A DNA stretch of 64,000 nucleotides from JAJEAD01 sp965221555 (GTDB lineage Bacteria; Pseudomonadota; Gammaproteobacteria; HK1), in NCBI GenBank assembly GCA_965221555.1, contig OZ244895.1, positions 2,542,001 through 2,606,000 of the forward strand. Direction: 5' to 3'. Under the pieces are notes generated by a model. It was given only the letters and a program-made list of their open reading frames with translations, ran no database searches and was not told the DNA's origin. How positions within the stretch are numbered: the first letter of the stretch is position 1; each line of letters begins with the position of its first letter. The position numbers and the translations under genes are program-made. Positions 1 to 8,532 of the stretch are shown piece after piece.

Positions 1-1
1 G

Positions 2-133
2 GCGGCGATGCCGGCCTTGCGCCACCGCATGCTGCTCAACTTCGAGGGAGAGGCGGAAGGCATCACCCCGGAAGATCTGATCGAAGAGCTGCTCCGAGAG
101 ACCCCGGTGGTCGAGGGAGGCGCCGCACCGTGA
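2..133 (+). CDS. MoxR-family AAA ATPase, C-terminal end (partial)
   Basis: Only the last 43 codons are inside the window. They read LRHRMLLNFEGEAEGITPED and onward, the usual C-terminal lid region of MoxR AAA+ ATPases. These are thought to act as chaperones that remodel or insert metal centres into partner proteins carrying von Willebrand A domains. The stop TGA at 131-133 overlaps the GTG start of the next gene, and a DUF58 gene and two VWA genes follow, which is the standard MoxR neighbourhood and supports the call. Walker motifs lie outside the window, so the assignment rests on this tail plus context. Confidence 0.75.
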   Translation, partial: AAMPALRHRMLLNFEGEAEGITPEDLIEELLRETPVVEGGAAP

Positions 134-1038
134 GCGAAGTGCGCGCCGGACCCGATCCGGCAGCACTCGTCTTCGATGGAGAATTCCTGCGCAAGCTCGA
201 AAACCTCGAGTGGGTGGCGAGGAAGGCGTTGCGCGGGCTGCCGCGGGGGGAACGCAGCACCGCACGGCGTGGCAGGGGCCTTGAGTTCGACGACTTTCGC
301 CGCTACCAGCCCGGCGACGACTTCCGCCACATCGACTGGAACATCTTCTCGCGCCTGGACCGGCTGGTGGTGAAGCTCTACACCTCGGAAGAAGATCTGA
401 CGCTGCATCTGGCCGTCGACTGCAGTGCGAGCATGGGCTTCGGCGACCCCTCGAAGTTCGACTATGCCCGACGTCTGGCCGCCGCCCTGGGATTCATCGG
501 GCTCCACCATCTGGATCGGGTCGCGCTCACCACCTTCGCGGACACCCATCGCGCGGGGCCACCTCCTTTCGCGAGCCGAAGGCAGCTCGCCGCCCTCCTC
601 GACTTTCTTTCCGGGCTGCGTTGCACCGGAGCGACCCGGTATCAATCCTCTTTCCGCGAGCTCGCGGCGAGCGGCCGAGGCGCCCGCCTCATGGTGGTCA
701 TCAGCGACTTCATGGGAACGGAGGCTCTCCCGGAGGCGCTCGATGCGCTGCGCTACCGGGGCCATGACGTGGTGGCGATGCAGGTGCTCTGCGAAGACGA
801 GATCGCGCCTCCCCTCGATGGTCCCCTCGAGCTCGTCGACGCCGAGCATGGCGAAACGCTACGGGCGACGGTGGACGAGGGGCTCCGCGCCCTCTACCGC
901 ACGCGCCTGGACACGCAACTGCGCGCCTTCGAAGACTATTGCCGGCGCAGTGGCGTGGAGTATCTGCGCACGAGCACCGCGATCGCGTTCGAGGACCTGG
1001 TGCTGCGCTATCTGCGCCAGGGAAGCCACCTGCGTTGA
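130..1038 (+). CDS. DUF58 domain-containing protein
   Basis: A 302-residue protein with the DUF58 hallmark around residues 55-75 (FRRYQPGDDFRHIDWN), followed by a VWA-like strand and metal site (DCSASM, about residue 97). DUF58 proteins are MoxR partners of unknown biochemical activity in the BatA/VWA clusters. The GTG start overlaps the moxR stop, and the stop overlaps the ATG of the next gene (ATGA-type overlap at 1036-1040), so the genes are probably translationally coupled. No signal peptide or membrane segment is seen, so it is likely cytoplasmic. The family assignment is firm; the function is not known. Confidence 0.9.
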   Translation: MSEVRAGPDPAALVFDGEFLRKLENLEWVARKALRGLPRGERSTARRGRGLEFDDFRRYQPGDDFRHIDWNIFSRLDRLVVKLYTSEEDLTLHLAVDCSASMGFGDPSKFDYARRLAAALGFIGLHHLDRVALTTFADTHRAGPPPFASRRQLAALLDFLSGLRCTGATRYQSSFRELAASGRGARLMVVISDFMGTEALPEALDALRYRGHDVVAMQVLCEDEIAPPLDGPLELVDAEHGETLRATVDEGLRALYRTRLDTQLRAFEDYCRRSGVEYLRTSTAIAFEDLVLRYLRQGSHLR

Positions 1039-2930
1039 TGCACCTGGCATATCCGCTCGGGCTGTTCGCGCTCGCGGCGATTCCCGTGCTTCTCGTGCTC
1101 TACAGCCTGCGCCCGCGACGCCGGCGGGTGGTGCTGCCCTCCTCGGCGCTGTGGAGCGAAGCGTTGCGGGAACGCCAACGTGGAATCGGACTGCAGAAGC
1201 TGCTCCGCAACGCAAGCCTGCTCGCCCTGCTGCTCTTCGCGACCGCGCTCGCACTGGCCCTCGCCGACCCGGGCCTTGTCACCCGCGTGGCCGAGACGGG
1301 AGACACGGTGCTCATCGTGGATGTGAGCGCGAGCATGCAGGCAAGAGCGGGGAACACCACCCGCTTCGAGGAAGCAAGAAGCGAGGCAAAGCGGCGCATC
1401 GATGCCCTGGCCGGCGATTCGCGCATGCTCCTCATGGCGAGCGGACGGCGGCCGCGCCTGCTCTCCTCCTTCGAGAGCGACAAGGAGCTCCTGCACGGCG
1501 CCCTCGCGCGACTCGCGCCCACCGACGAGGCGGGACGTCCGCACGCCGCCCTGCGATTGGGCGCCAGCCTGCTGCGAAACCGCGAAGGAGGGGGCATGGT
1601 GTTCGTGACCGATGCCGCTTTCGACGAGGCGCCGGATATCGCGACGAGCGGCGCCGAGTACCACGTGGTGGGTGCGGGGGGACGCAACGTCGCGATAACG
1701 CGTTTCGATCTGCGGCGTGAACCCGGCGCCGACGATCGCTTCCAGCTCCTGCTCGCGATCCGGAACTTCACCAGCGACCCGCAGAGCGTGCCGGCCAGCG
1801 TGCGCCTCGACGAGCTGCCGATCTTCGAAGAGATCGTGGAGATTCCCGCCGGGGGCGGGCGGACTCTGGTAGTCCCTTTCCAGGGCCACGCCTCGGGTCG
1901 CGCGAGCGCCCACATCGACATCGACGACGATCTCGCCGCGGACAACCGGGCCTTCGCGGTGCTCGGAATCGACGAACCGCTCCGCATCGCTCTGTATACG
2001 CAGGGAAACTTCTACCTGGAAAGCGCGCTCAGCGCTCTTCCGAACGTGCTCCTGACCCGGCGCGGCGCGCCCGGCCCGAGCCTCGAGCGCGATGCGCGCA
2101 CCCACGATCTGATGGTGATCGACGCCCAGGAGCTGTCCGCTCTCCCCTCCGGGGCATGGCTCCTCGTCGATGCGCTCCCCCCGCAGCTCCCCTTCCGGTC
2201 GTCGGGAAGCGCGATCGAACATCCGGTTCTCGAAGGCCGGTCGGAGAATCCTCTGGTCGAGGACCTGAATCTCGGCGCACTGCGCATCGATTCCGCCACG
2301 CGGATTCAGGTGGACCCGAATCCGGGCGCCCTGCACCGCCTGCTCTGGTCGCAGGACACGACGCTCGCCCTCACCTACGCCCGGGACGACCTGCGACTGG
2401 TCTACCTCGCTTTCGATGTCACGAAGTCCAACTTCCCCCTGCAGGCGGCGTTCCCGCTCTTCGTGCAGCGAAGCGCCGCATGGCTGCGCGGCCCGGGCCG
2501 GCGCTTCTCCCCCACCCAGATCTCCGCCGGTGAGGCATGGTCGATCCGGGTGCCCCTGAGCCAGCGCGAGCTCATCCTGCGCACCCCCGAGGGCGAGGGC
2601 ATCGTCTACGAGGTCGAAGGCGGAGAATTGGTCTTCGATCGGACCGCCACCGCGGGCATCTATCGCTATACCCGGCAGGATCCCTTCGGCGACGCGCACC
2701 GCTACTTCGCGGTGACGCTCGCCGACGAGGACGAGTCCGACATCGCCTCCCGGGCGACGCTGGCGCCCCCGGACCCGTCCGCCGGGAGGGGTGAGGGGGC
2801 GCTGGCGGCCAGCACTCTCGCCCTGTGGCCGTGGCTTGCGATGGCGGCCCTCGTCCTGCTCGTGGCCGAGTGGTGGCTCGGCGGGCACCTGAACGCGGGC
2901 CGCTCGCCCGCGATCCAGTCCAAGGCCTGA
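1038..2930 (+). CDS. BatA-like membrane protein with a VWA domain
   Basis: A 630-residue protein. The N-terminus has two hydrophobic segments in the arrangement of the aerotolerance/BatA N-terminal domain (first at about residues 5-20, second at about 58-78). A VWA domain follows with an intact MIDAS-type motif, DVSASM, near residue 95. A long periplasmic-looking beta-rich region leads to a final transmembrane helix near residues 595-615. I chose the ATG at 1038 because it overlaps the DUF58 stop and puts the membrane segment at the N-terminus; a longer reading from 939 would only add DUF58-overlapping residues. It probably forms a membrane complex with the next protein, energised or assembled by MoxR. 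The exact role is unknown. Confidence 0.85.
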   Translation: MHLAYPLGLFALAAIPVLLVLYSLRPRRRRVVLPSSALWSEALRERQRGIGLQKLLRNASLLALLLFATALALALADPGLVTRVAETGDTVLIVDVSASMQARAGNTTRFEEARSEAKRRIDALAGDSRMLLMASGRRPRLLSSFESDKELLHGALARLAPTDEAGRPHAALRLGASLLRNREGGGMVFVTDAAFDEAPDIATSGAEYHVVGAGGRNVAITRFDLRREPGADDRFQLLLAIRNFTSDPQSVPASVRLDELPIFEEIVEIPAGGGRTLVVPFQGHASGRASAHIDIDDDLAADNRAFAVLGIDEPLRIALYTQGNFYLESALSALPNVLLTRRGAPGPSLERDARTHDLMVIDAQELSALPSGAWLLVDALPPQLPFRSSGSAIEHPVLEGRSENPLVEDLNLGALRIDSATRIQVDPNPGALHRLLWSQDTTLALTYARDDLRLVYLAFDVTKSNFPLQAAFPLFVQRSAAWLRGPGRRFSPTQISAGEAWSIRVPLSQRELILRTPEGEGIVYEVEGGELVFDRTATAGIYRYTRQDPFGDAHRYFAVTLADEDESDIASRATLAPPDPSAGRGEGALAASTLALWPWLAMAALVLLVAEWWLGGHLNAGRSPAIQSKA

Positions 2931-2937
2931 GCGGACC

Positions 2938-5712
2938 TTGGTGCCCGAATTCGCACAGCCCTGGTGGCTCGCGCTCCTCGCGGCGCTGCCCCTGCTGGCA
3001 TGGGGCATTCGCGGCTCGGGAGGCAATGCCCTCGTCTTTCGACACGCGGGCGGCGCCGTGCTGCGCGGGCTTGCGATCGCCGCCCTCGTCGTCGCCCTCG
3101 CCGGCCCCCTGGAGCGCGGCTCGCCACGGCACACCGACGTGATGTTCGCGCTCGACGTATCGAGAAGCGTCGAAGCGGATACCGTTGCGCAGGCTCTCGA
3201 CTTCGTGAACCGCGCCATCGAGGACAAGGCCCCCGAGGCGAGAATGGGGCTGGTGGTGTTCGGGGCGGATGCGGCGACCGAGCTCTCGCTCGACGCCCGC
3301 AGCGCGCCGCTTCGCGATCTTCGGGTAGACGTGCCCGAGGGGGGCACCGACATCGGCCGCGCGCTCGAAGTGGCGGCGGGCGCCTTCGACTCCGAGCGGG
3401 GGCGGCGGATTGTGCTGTTGAGCGACGGGCGCGAGACCACCGGCAACGCCCGCGCGGCGAGCGTGGCGGCCCGATCCCTCGGGGTGGAGATCCTCGGCGT
3501 GCCCCTTTCGCCCCGTAGCGTCCGCGACGAAGTCCGGGTGCGCGGCATCCTCGTGCCGAGCGTGGCGCGAAGCGGCGAGCCCTTCGAGGTGCAGGTGATG
3601 GTCGAAAGCCGCAACGCGGCCCGTGCCCACCTGGTGCTCCTGCGCGACGGGGCGGTGCTGCGCGAAGAGGAGGTGCGCCTGGTCCCGGGAACGAACCGCT
3701 ACGTGCTGCACGAAGAGGCGCCGGAGTCCGGACTGCGCGAGTACGAGGCGATCGTCAACAGCGAGAGCGACCTGCTTCCCGAGAACAACCGGCATCGCGC
3801 CTTCGTGCGGGTGAGCGGCGTCCCCAAAGTGCTCCACGCGCTCGGTCACGCCGACATCGCGCCCTTTCTCCCCGATGCGCTTCGGGCCCAGGGGCTCGAG
3901 GTGGTCGAGCTCGCCGCGAGTGTCCTGCCCTCCACCTTGCACGAACTCGCCGAGTACGACCTCGTCGTCCTCGACGACGTCTCGGGATTCGACATGTCGC
4001 TCGCGAAAATGGAGCAGCTCGAACGCTACGTCCGCGACGCGGGAGGCGGAATCGTCAAGCTCGGCGGCGATCGCAGCTACAGCGCCGGTGGATACTACGA
4101 TACGCCGGTCGAGCGTCTGCTCCCGGTCACCATGGACATCGAGACCGAGGTGAGGATCCCGTCGCTGGCGGTCACCTTCGTCATCGACAAGTCGGGCAGC
4201 ATGTCCTCCCAGGCGGAGGGGGAGGAGAAGCTCGCCATCGCCAAGGTCGCGGCGCTTTCCGCCATCGAGGTGCTGAATCCGCTCGACCGCGTCGCCATCC
4301 TGAGCTTCGACGCGGCCTACGAGTGGAGCGTGCCGCCCACCGAAGCCGGCAATCGGCACACCATCGCGGAGACCCTGCGGGTGCTCGGCGCCGGCGGCAG
4401 TACCGACCTCTTTCGCGCGCTCGAGGAAGCCTACCGCGGCACGCGCGAGCAGAACGCGAAGCTCAAGCACTTGATCGTGCTGTCGGACGGCCTGAGCCGA
4501 GGTGACGCGGACTACACGAGCCTGGCGCGCCGCATTCATGCCGACGGCATCACGATCTCCACGGTGGCCTTCGGCGAGGACGCGGATCTCGCCCTGATGG
4601 CGAACATTGCCCTCCACGGCGAAGGGCGCTTCTACCACACCGAAGACCCTCGCAACATTCCCCGTATCTTCACCAGCGAGACGCTGGTCGTCTCCCGGGA
4701 CCTGCTGGTCGAACAGCACGTCGTGCCCCGTGCGGGCTATCCGGGAGAGATGCTCGAAGGGTTCGACCTCGACGCGTTTCCGCCGCTCGCGGGATTCCAG
4801 CGCACCTGGCCCAAGCCGGCCGCGCAGGTTCTGTTGCGCACCGACGAGGGGGAGCCCTTGCTCGCGGCCTGGCGCTATGGACTCGGCAAGTCGGTCGCCT
4901 TCACCTCCGATCTCGGCGGACGCTGGGGCCGGGAGTGGGTGTCCTGGCCGGAATTCGGCCGCTTTGCCGCCCAGATGGCGCGCTGGACCATGCGCCACCG
5001 TGGGCCGGAGACCCTCGTGCCATCTTTCCAATGGCGCGACGGAAGCGCACGGATCACGGTCGACGCGCTGGACGCGGACGATCGCTTCGTCAACCACCTG
5101 GACCTGCGGGCAACCGTACTCGGGCCCCGGGGCGAGGGCCGGGCGCTCACGCTGCCCCAGATCGCGCCCGGGCGCTACCAGGGACGCTTCGAGGCCGAAC
5201 CCGGCGAGCGCTACTACGTGAACCTGCGGGGCCGATCCGAAGCGGGCGAGGTGGGACCGGAGACCTTCGGGCTGGCCCTGCCCTACTCCCTGGAGTACGC
5301 GGGACAGGGCGTCGACCGGAGAACCCTGAGTGATATCGCCGCCGCCACGGGCGGACGGCTTTTGCCGCTTGCCAACACCTCGCTCGACGCCATCCGGGCG
5401 CCCCCCGCCGACGGTCCGGGACCACGCTGGCGGGTGTGGAAGCCTCTGCTCATCGCCGCGCTCGTCCTCCTTCTTCTGGAAGTCGCGCTGCGCAAGCTCA
5501 CGGTGCCGGAGGCGTGGCGCCGCCGCTTCGGGGCGCGACGCGCGCGCCCGGCTCCCGAGGCCGAGCCCGCCTATCAGGAGCTCAGAGAAGAGATCACGCG
5601 GGCCCGGGAACGGCACATCCAGGCGCTGCGCGACCAGATCTACTACCGTCCCGACGATCCGGCGGTGCGCGCGCGCCTCTACGTTTCCGGCTTCCGGCGC
5701 GGCGAGGGGTGA
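2938..5712 (+). CDS. Large membrane protein with two VWA domains and a GATase1-like domain
   Basis: A 924-residue protein starting 7 bases after the previous stop. The start is TTG at 2938 or GTG at 2941. In order: two N-terminal hydrophobic helices; a first VWA domain (DVSRSVE, about residue 73); a beta-sandwich stretch; a glutamine-amidotransferase-like domain (about 290-400, GGGIVKLGGDRSYSAGGY); a second VWA domain with a textbook MIDAS motif (DKSGSMSS, about 418); a long C-terminal beta region; one transmembrane helix near 833-850; and a basic cytoplasmic tail. This architecture is known from MoxR/DUF58 clusters. The first VWA has a weaker metal site than the second. Its substrate or partner is not known. 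Confidence 0.85.
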   Translation: MVPEFAQPWWLALLAALPLLAWGIRGSGGNALVFRHAGGAVLRGLAIAALVVALAGPLERGSPRHTDVMFALDVSRSVEADTVAQALDFVNRAIEDKAPEARMGLVVFGADAATELSLDARSAPLRDLRVDVPEGGTDIGRALEVAAGAFDSERGRRIVLLSDGRETTGNARAASVAARSLGVEILGVPLSPRSVRDEVRVRGILVPSVARSGEPFEVQVMVESRNAARAHLVLLRDGAVLREEEVRLVPGTNRYVLHEEAPESGLREYEAIVNSESDLLPENNRHRAFVRVSGVPKVLHALGHADIAPFLPDALRAQGLEVVELAASVLPSTLHELAEYDLVVLDDVSGFDMSLAKMEQLERYVRDAGGGIVKLGGDRSYSAGGYYDTPVERLLPVTMDIETEVRIPSLAVTFVIDKSGSMSSQAEGEEKLAIAKVAALSAIEVLNPLDRVAILSFDAAYEWSVPPTEAGNRHTIAETLRVLGAGGSTDLFRALEEAYRGTREQNAKLKHLIVLSDGLSRGDADYTSLARRIHADGITISTVAFGEDADLALMANIALHGEGRFYHTEDPRNIPRIFTSETLVVSRDLLVEQHVVPRAGYPGEMLEGFDLDAFPPLAGFQRTWPKPAAQVLLRTDEGEPLLAAWRYGLGKSVAFTSDLGGRWGREWVSWPEFGRFAAQMARWTMRHRGPETLVPSFQWRDGSARITVDALDADDRFVNHLDLRATVLGPRGEGRALTLPQIAPGRYQGRFEAEPGERYYVNLRGRSEAGEVGPETFGLALPYSLEYAGQGVDRRTLSDIAAATGGRLLPLANTSLDAIRAPPADGPGPRWRVWKPLLIAALVLLLLEVALRKLTVPEAWRRRFGARRARPAPEAEPAYQELREEITRARERHIQALRDQIYYRPDDPAVRARLYVSGFRRGEG

Positions 5713-5961
5713 AGACGGGCGCGGCGTGCACCCCGGTTCCGATGTCAGCCTGGGTGAGGAGCGGGGGTCGGAGACTGTGGACGAGGCCCGCCGTTGTCCT
5801 CGGTAGTGGGCAACGCTACCATGACTTCGCTTCGTGCTGGCGACTTGCGGACCGCTCAGGCCCCTCGCTATTGGCGTGACGCGCGGGTGGCGGTCGAGAT
5901 GCCGCCCGCGGATGATTCCAGGCGCTCGCACGTCCCCCGTCATCAGGAGGAGAGAACCGTA
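5713..5961. other. Intergenic leader of the ABC transporter genes
   Basis: 249 bases without a convincing gene between the VWA cluster and the binding-protein gene. A strong Shine-Dalgarno sequence, AGGAGG at 5946-5951 or so, lies about 10 bases upstream of the ATG at 5962 and fixes that start. I saw no clear sigma70 promoter. Confidence 0.6.
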
Positions 5962-7065
5962 ATGAAGAAACCAGCCACCCCCTTGAGCCGTCGGCGTGTC
6001 CTCGTCGGCAGCGGCGCGGCCGCGGCCGCGGTCGCCTTTCCCACCATCCTTACCCCGCGCAAGGCGGGCGCGGTGACCAAGCTCACGGTGCGCGACCCCG
6101 GCGGCCCCTATGTGGAGGCGTATGGCGCGGCCTACTACGAGCCCTTCAACAAGAAGTTCGCCGGCAAGATCGAGGTGACCGGAGTCGTCGGCAAGCACGA
6201 GCCGACCTCGCAGATCAAGGCGATGGTGGACACTGGCACCTACACCTGGGACGTCGCGCTGCTGAGCGAGGCCGCCCACAACCTGCTGCGCGACGCCGAC
6301 TACCTGGAGAAGCTCGCCAACCGGGACCACCCCGATGTCCAGGAGATCCCGGACGAATTCAAGACCGAGTATCTCCAGGGGGTGGACGTCTACGGCACCA
6401 TCCTCGCCTATCGCAACGACGTGTACCCCGCCAAGGCGCGGGTGCCAGACCAGGGCTGGAAGGATCTCTGGGACGTGGGCGCCATCCCCGGCATCCGGGC
6501 CTTGCGCAAGCATCCATTTGACACCATCGAGCAGTCCCTCATGGCGGACGGAGTGGAGCCCGGCAAGGAGTACGACTGGATACGTGGCAACGGCTACGAC
6601 CGGGCCTTCGCCTCACTCGACCGGATCAAGCCGAACATCGACATCTGGTGGACGGGCGGCGCGCAGACCTCGCAGTTGCTGAGCACCGGCGAGGTCGACA
6701 TCTGTCCCACCTGGAACGGTCGCGCCCAAGCCGCAATCGACGGCGGCGCTCCGGTAACCATCTCGTGGAACGAGGGCATCTTCAACTTCGAGGGCTGGTG
6801 CATCCTCAAGGGCACCCCCAACCTGGAAGCGGCGCAGGAGTTCGTCACTTTCTGCGCGAACGCGAAGACCCAGGCCCTGCAGGCCCCCCACATCTCCTAC
6901 GGGCCGGTCAATCCCAACGCCTATGCACACATCGACGCGGATCGCGCCAAGGTGCTCTCGACCAACCCGGACTTCCTGCCGCTCATGCACAAGGCGGACA
7001 ACGTGTTCTGGGGCAAGGAGAAGGACAAGGCGACCGAGCTCTTCAACGCGTGGCTGGTGGGGTAG
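5962..7065 (+). CDS. Tat-exported extracellular solute-binding protein (polyamine/PotD-like)
   Basis: A 367-residue ABC-importer binding protein. Residues 9-17 contain a twin-arginine signal (SRRRVLVG) followed by an alanine-rich hydrophobic core and a cleavage region near GAGA/AGAV around residue 35, so it should be exported folded. The mature part resembles the spermidine/putrescine-binding family, with the recurrent pattern IPGIRALRKHPFDTIEQSL and a C-terminal EFVTFC region. The ATG at 5962 is chosen because it carries the AGGAGG ribosome-binding site and places the Tat motif correctly. The ATPase and fused permease follow after 357 bases. The ligand cannot be read from sequence; polyamines, or another small cation or acid transported by this superfamily, are possible. 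Confidence 0.85.
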   Translation: MKKPATPLSRRRVLVGSGAAAAAVAFPTILTPRKAGAVTKLTVRDPGGPYVEAYGAAYYEPFNKKFAGKIEVTGVVGKHEPTSQIKAMVDTGTYTWDVALLSEAAHNLLRDADYLEKLANRDHPDVQEIPDEFKTEYLQGVDVYGTILAYRNDVYPAKARVPDQGWKDLWDVGAIPGIRALRKHPFDTIEQSLMADGVEPGKEYDWIRGNGYDRAFASLDRIKPNIDIWWTGGAQTSQLLSTGEVDICPTWNGRAQAAIDGGAPVTISWNEGIFNFEGWCILKGTPNLEAAQEFVTFCANAKTQALQAPHISYGPVNPNAYAHIDADRAKVLSTNPDFLPLMHKADNVFWGKEKDKATELFNAWLVG

Positions 7066-7092
7066 CGCGTCGCCGCGCCTGAATCCGGCAAG

Positions 7093-7121
7093 CGGGCGCG
7101 GCGCGGGCAGCGCCGCGCCCG
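7093..7121 (+). terminator. GC-rich perfect hairpin after the binding-protein gene
   Basis: Twelve bases (CGGGCGCGGCGC) are followed by a 5-base loop and their exact reverse complement, 28 bases after the binding-protein stop. No U-tract follows, so it is either a weak terminator or an mRNA-stabilising/attenuating hairpin. Such a hairpin could keep the binding protein more abundant than the membrane subunits, which is common in ABC operons. The palindrome is seen; the role is inferred. Confidence 0.45.
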
Positions 7122-7422
7122 TCTGGCGGCATGATGAGCGCGCACGTCTCCCGAGCGTGAGCGGCCACGGCGCCCCGCCCCGCCCCGTCGCTTTGGAAGC
7201 CGTCCCGTTTCGTCGGGCGAAGCGGCGCCCCGCGCAGGCCATCCGCCGCCGAGGCGGGCAAGGAAGGGCGCCGCCGTCAGGGGCCGGGGACCTCTCTCCC
7301 GATGTGGCGATCCCATGGCATTCGATGGATGACGCAATGATTCAGATAACAAGGGCATCACCCCCGACGCCGCTCTGCCGATCGAGCGTGGGGCGTGCGA
7401 CCCCGACCGCTCTCTTGCGCTC
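7122..7422. other. Gap between binding protein and ATPase; no gene seen
   Basis: About 300 bases of GC-rich DNA. The open frames here are short and do not read like protein. No convincing promoter elements were found. The ATPase gene probably depends on read-through from the binding-protein transcript. Confidence 0.5.
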
Positions 7423-8532
7423 ATGAACACCGCCCCCGGCCCGAAGCTCCAGATCCGCGCTCTGCGCAAGACCTACGGTCCCGTGGTCGCCCTTGCCGGG
7501 GCCGATGTCGAGATGGGCGAGGGCGAGTTCCTCACCCTGCTCGGACCTTCGGGCTCGGGCAAGACCACCATGCTGATGCTCATCGCCGGTCTCATCCAGC
7601 CCGAGCGCGGCGAGGTGTGGATCGACGGGCGCCTGTCCACCTACATGCCGCCCCACCGGCGCGATCTGGGCATGGTGTTCCAGAACTACGCCCTCTTCCC
7701 GCACATGACGGTGTACGAGAACATCGCGTTCCCGCTGCGCATGCGCAAGGCGAAGGAAGCGACGATCCGCGACGAAGTCGAGCGCGTGCTCGACGTCGTG
7801 CAGCTCGGCGGCATCGAGGCGCGGCACCCCCGCCAGCTCTCGGGCGGGCAGCAGCAGCGTATCGCGCTCGCCCGCTGCATGGTCTACCGCCCTCCCATCA
7901 TCCTCATGGACGAGCCGCTCGGCGCGCTCGACAAGAAGCTGCGCGAACAGCTTCAGCTCGAGATCCGCCGCCTCCACCGGGACCAGGGAATCACGGTGCT
8001 CTACGTCACCCACGATCAGGAAGAGGCGCTGGTGATGTCGGATCGGATCTGTCTGATGGACAAGGGCGAGATCGTACAGCTCGATACCCCGGACGGGCTC
8101 TACTTCCGCCCCGAGACGGTGTTCGCGGCGGACTTTCTCGGCGAATCGAACCTGCTCGATGCCATCGTGCGCCGCGTCGGCGAGAGCGTCGTCCACCTGG
8201 AGGGGCCGGGCGGGGCGCACATCGAAGCCCCGGCCCGGGACGGGCTCTCGGAGGGACAGGCGGTCAAGTTCATGGTGCGCCCCGAGAACGTGCGCCTGCT
8301 CGAGGGCGAAGAGCGCGCCGAGAACACGCTGGAAGCCGCGCTGCGCGATGTGATCCTCGTCGGCCAGGTCACCAAGCACTACGCCCTGCTGTCCGACGAT
8401 GTGGAGGTCTCCGCGACCTCGCTGACCCGGCGCCGGCGGCCTCGCTTCACTCCGGGAGAGACGGTGCGATTCGGCTTCGACCGCGGAAGCACCGTGGTGC
8501 TGCCGGTCGGCGACGCCCCGGCCGCGGCGTGA
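7423..8532 (+). CDS. ABC transporter ATP-binding protein (PotA-like)
   Basis: A 369-residue ATPase of the spermidine/putrescine/iron importer class. Walker A is GPSGSGKTT (about residue 42), Q-loop VFQNYALFPH, signature LSGGQQQRIALAR, Walker B IILMDEPLGALD, and H-loop YVTHDQEEAL. A C-terminal TOBE-type regulatory domain covers about residues 240-365. Length and domain order match PotA. The stop TGA at 8530-8532 overlaps the GTG start of the fused permease, so the two are likely coupled. It should power the permease encoded next using the Tat-exported binding protein upstream. Confidence 0.93.
   Translation: MNTAPGPKLQIRALRKTYGPVVALAGADVEMGEGEFLTLLGPSGSGKTTMLMLIAGLIQPERGEVWIDGRLSTYMPPHRRDLGMVFQNYALFPHMTVYENIAFPLRMRKAKEATIRDEVERVLDVVQLGGIEARHPRQLSGGQQQRIALARCMVYRPPIILMDEPLGALDKKLREQLQLEIRRLHRDQGITVLYVTHDQEEALVMSDRICLMDKGEIVQLDTPDGLYFRPETVFAADFLGESNLLDAIVRRVGESVVHLEGPGGAHIEAPARDGLSEGQAVKFMVRPENVRLLEGEERAENTLEAALRDVILVGQVTKHYALLSDDVEVSATSLTRRRRPRFTPGETVRFGFDRGSTVVLPVGDAPAAA

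Noticed and set aside
2572..6513. Minus-strand open frame of over 1300 codons across the VWA gene and binding-protein gene
   Set aside because: It lies antisense to two well-supported genes and has the composition of a GC-rich shadow frame with no recognisable motif.
7395..8528. The fused permease frame extends upstream across the ATPase gene to 7395
   Set aside because: The upstream part is out-of-frame reading of PotA and is arginine/histidine-rich. The GTG at 8529 overlapping the ATPase stop is the sensible start.
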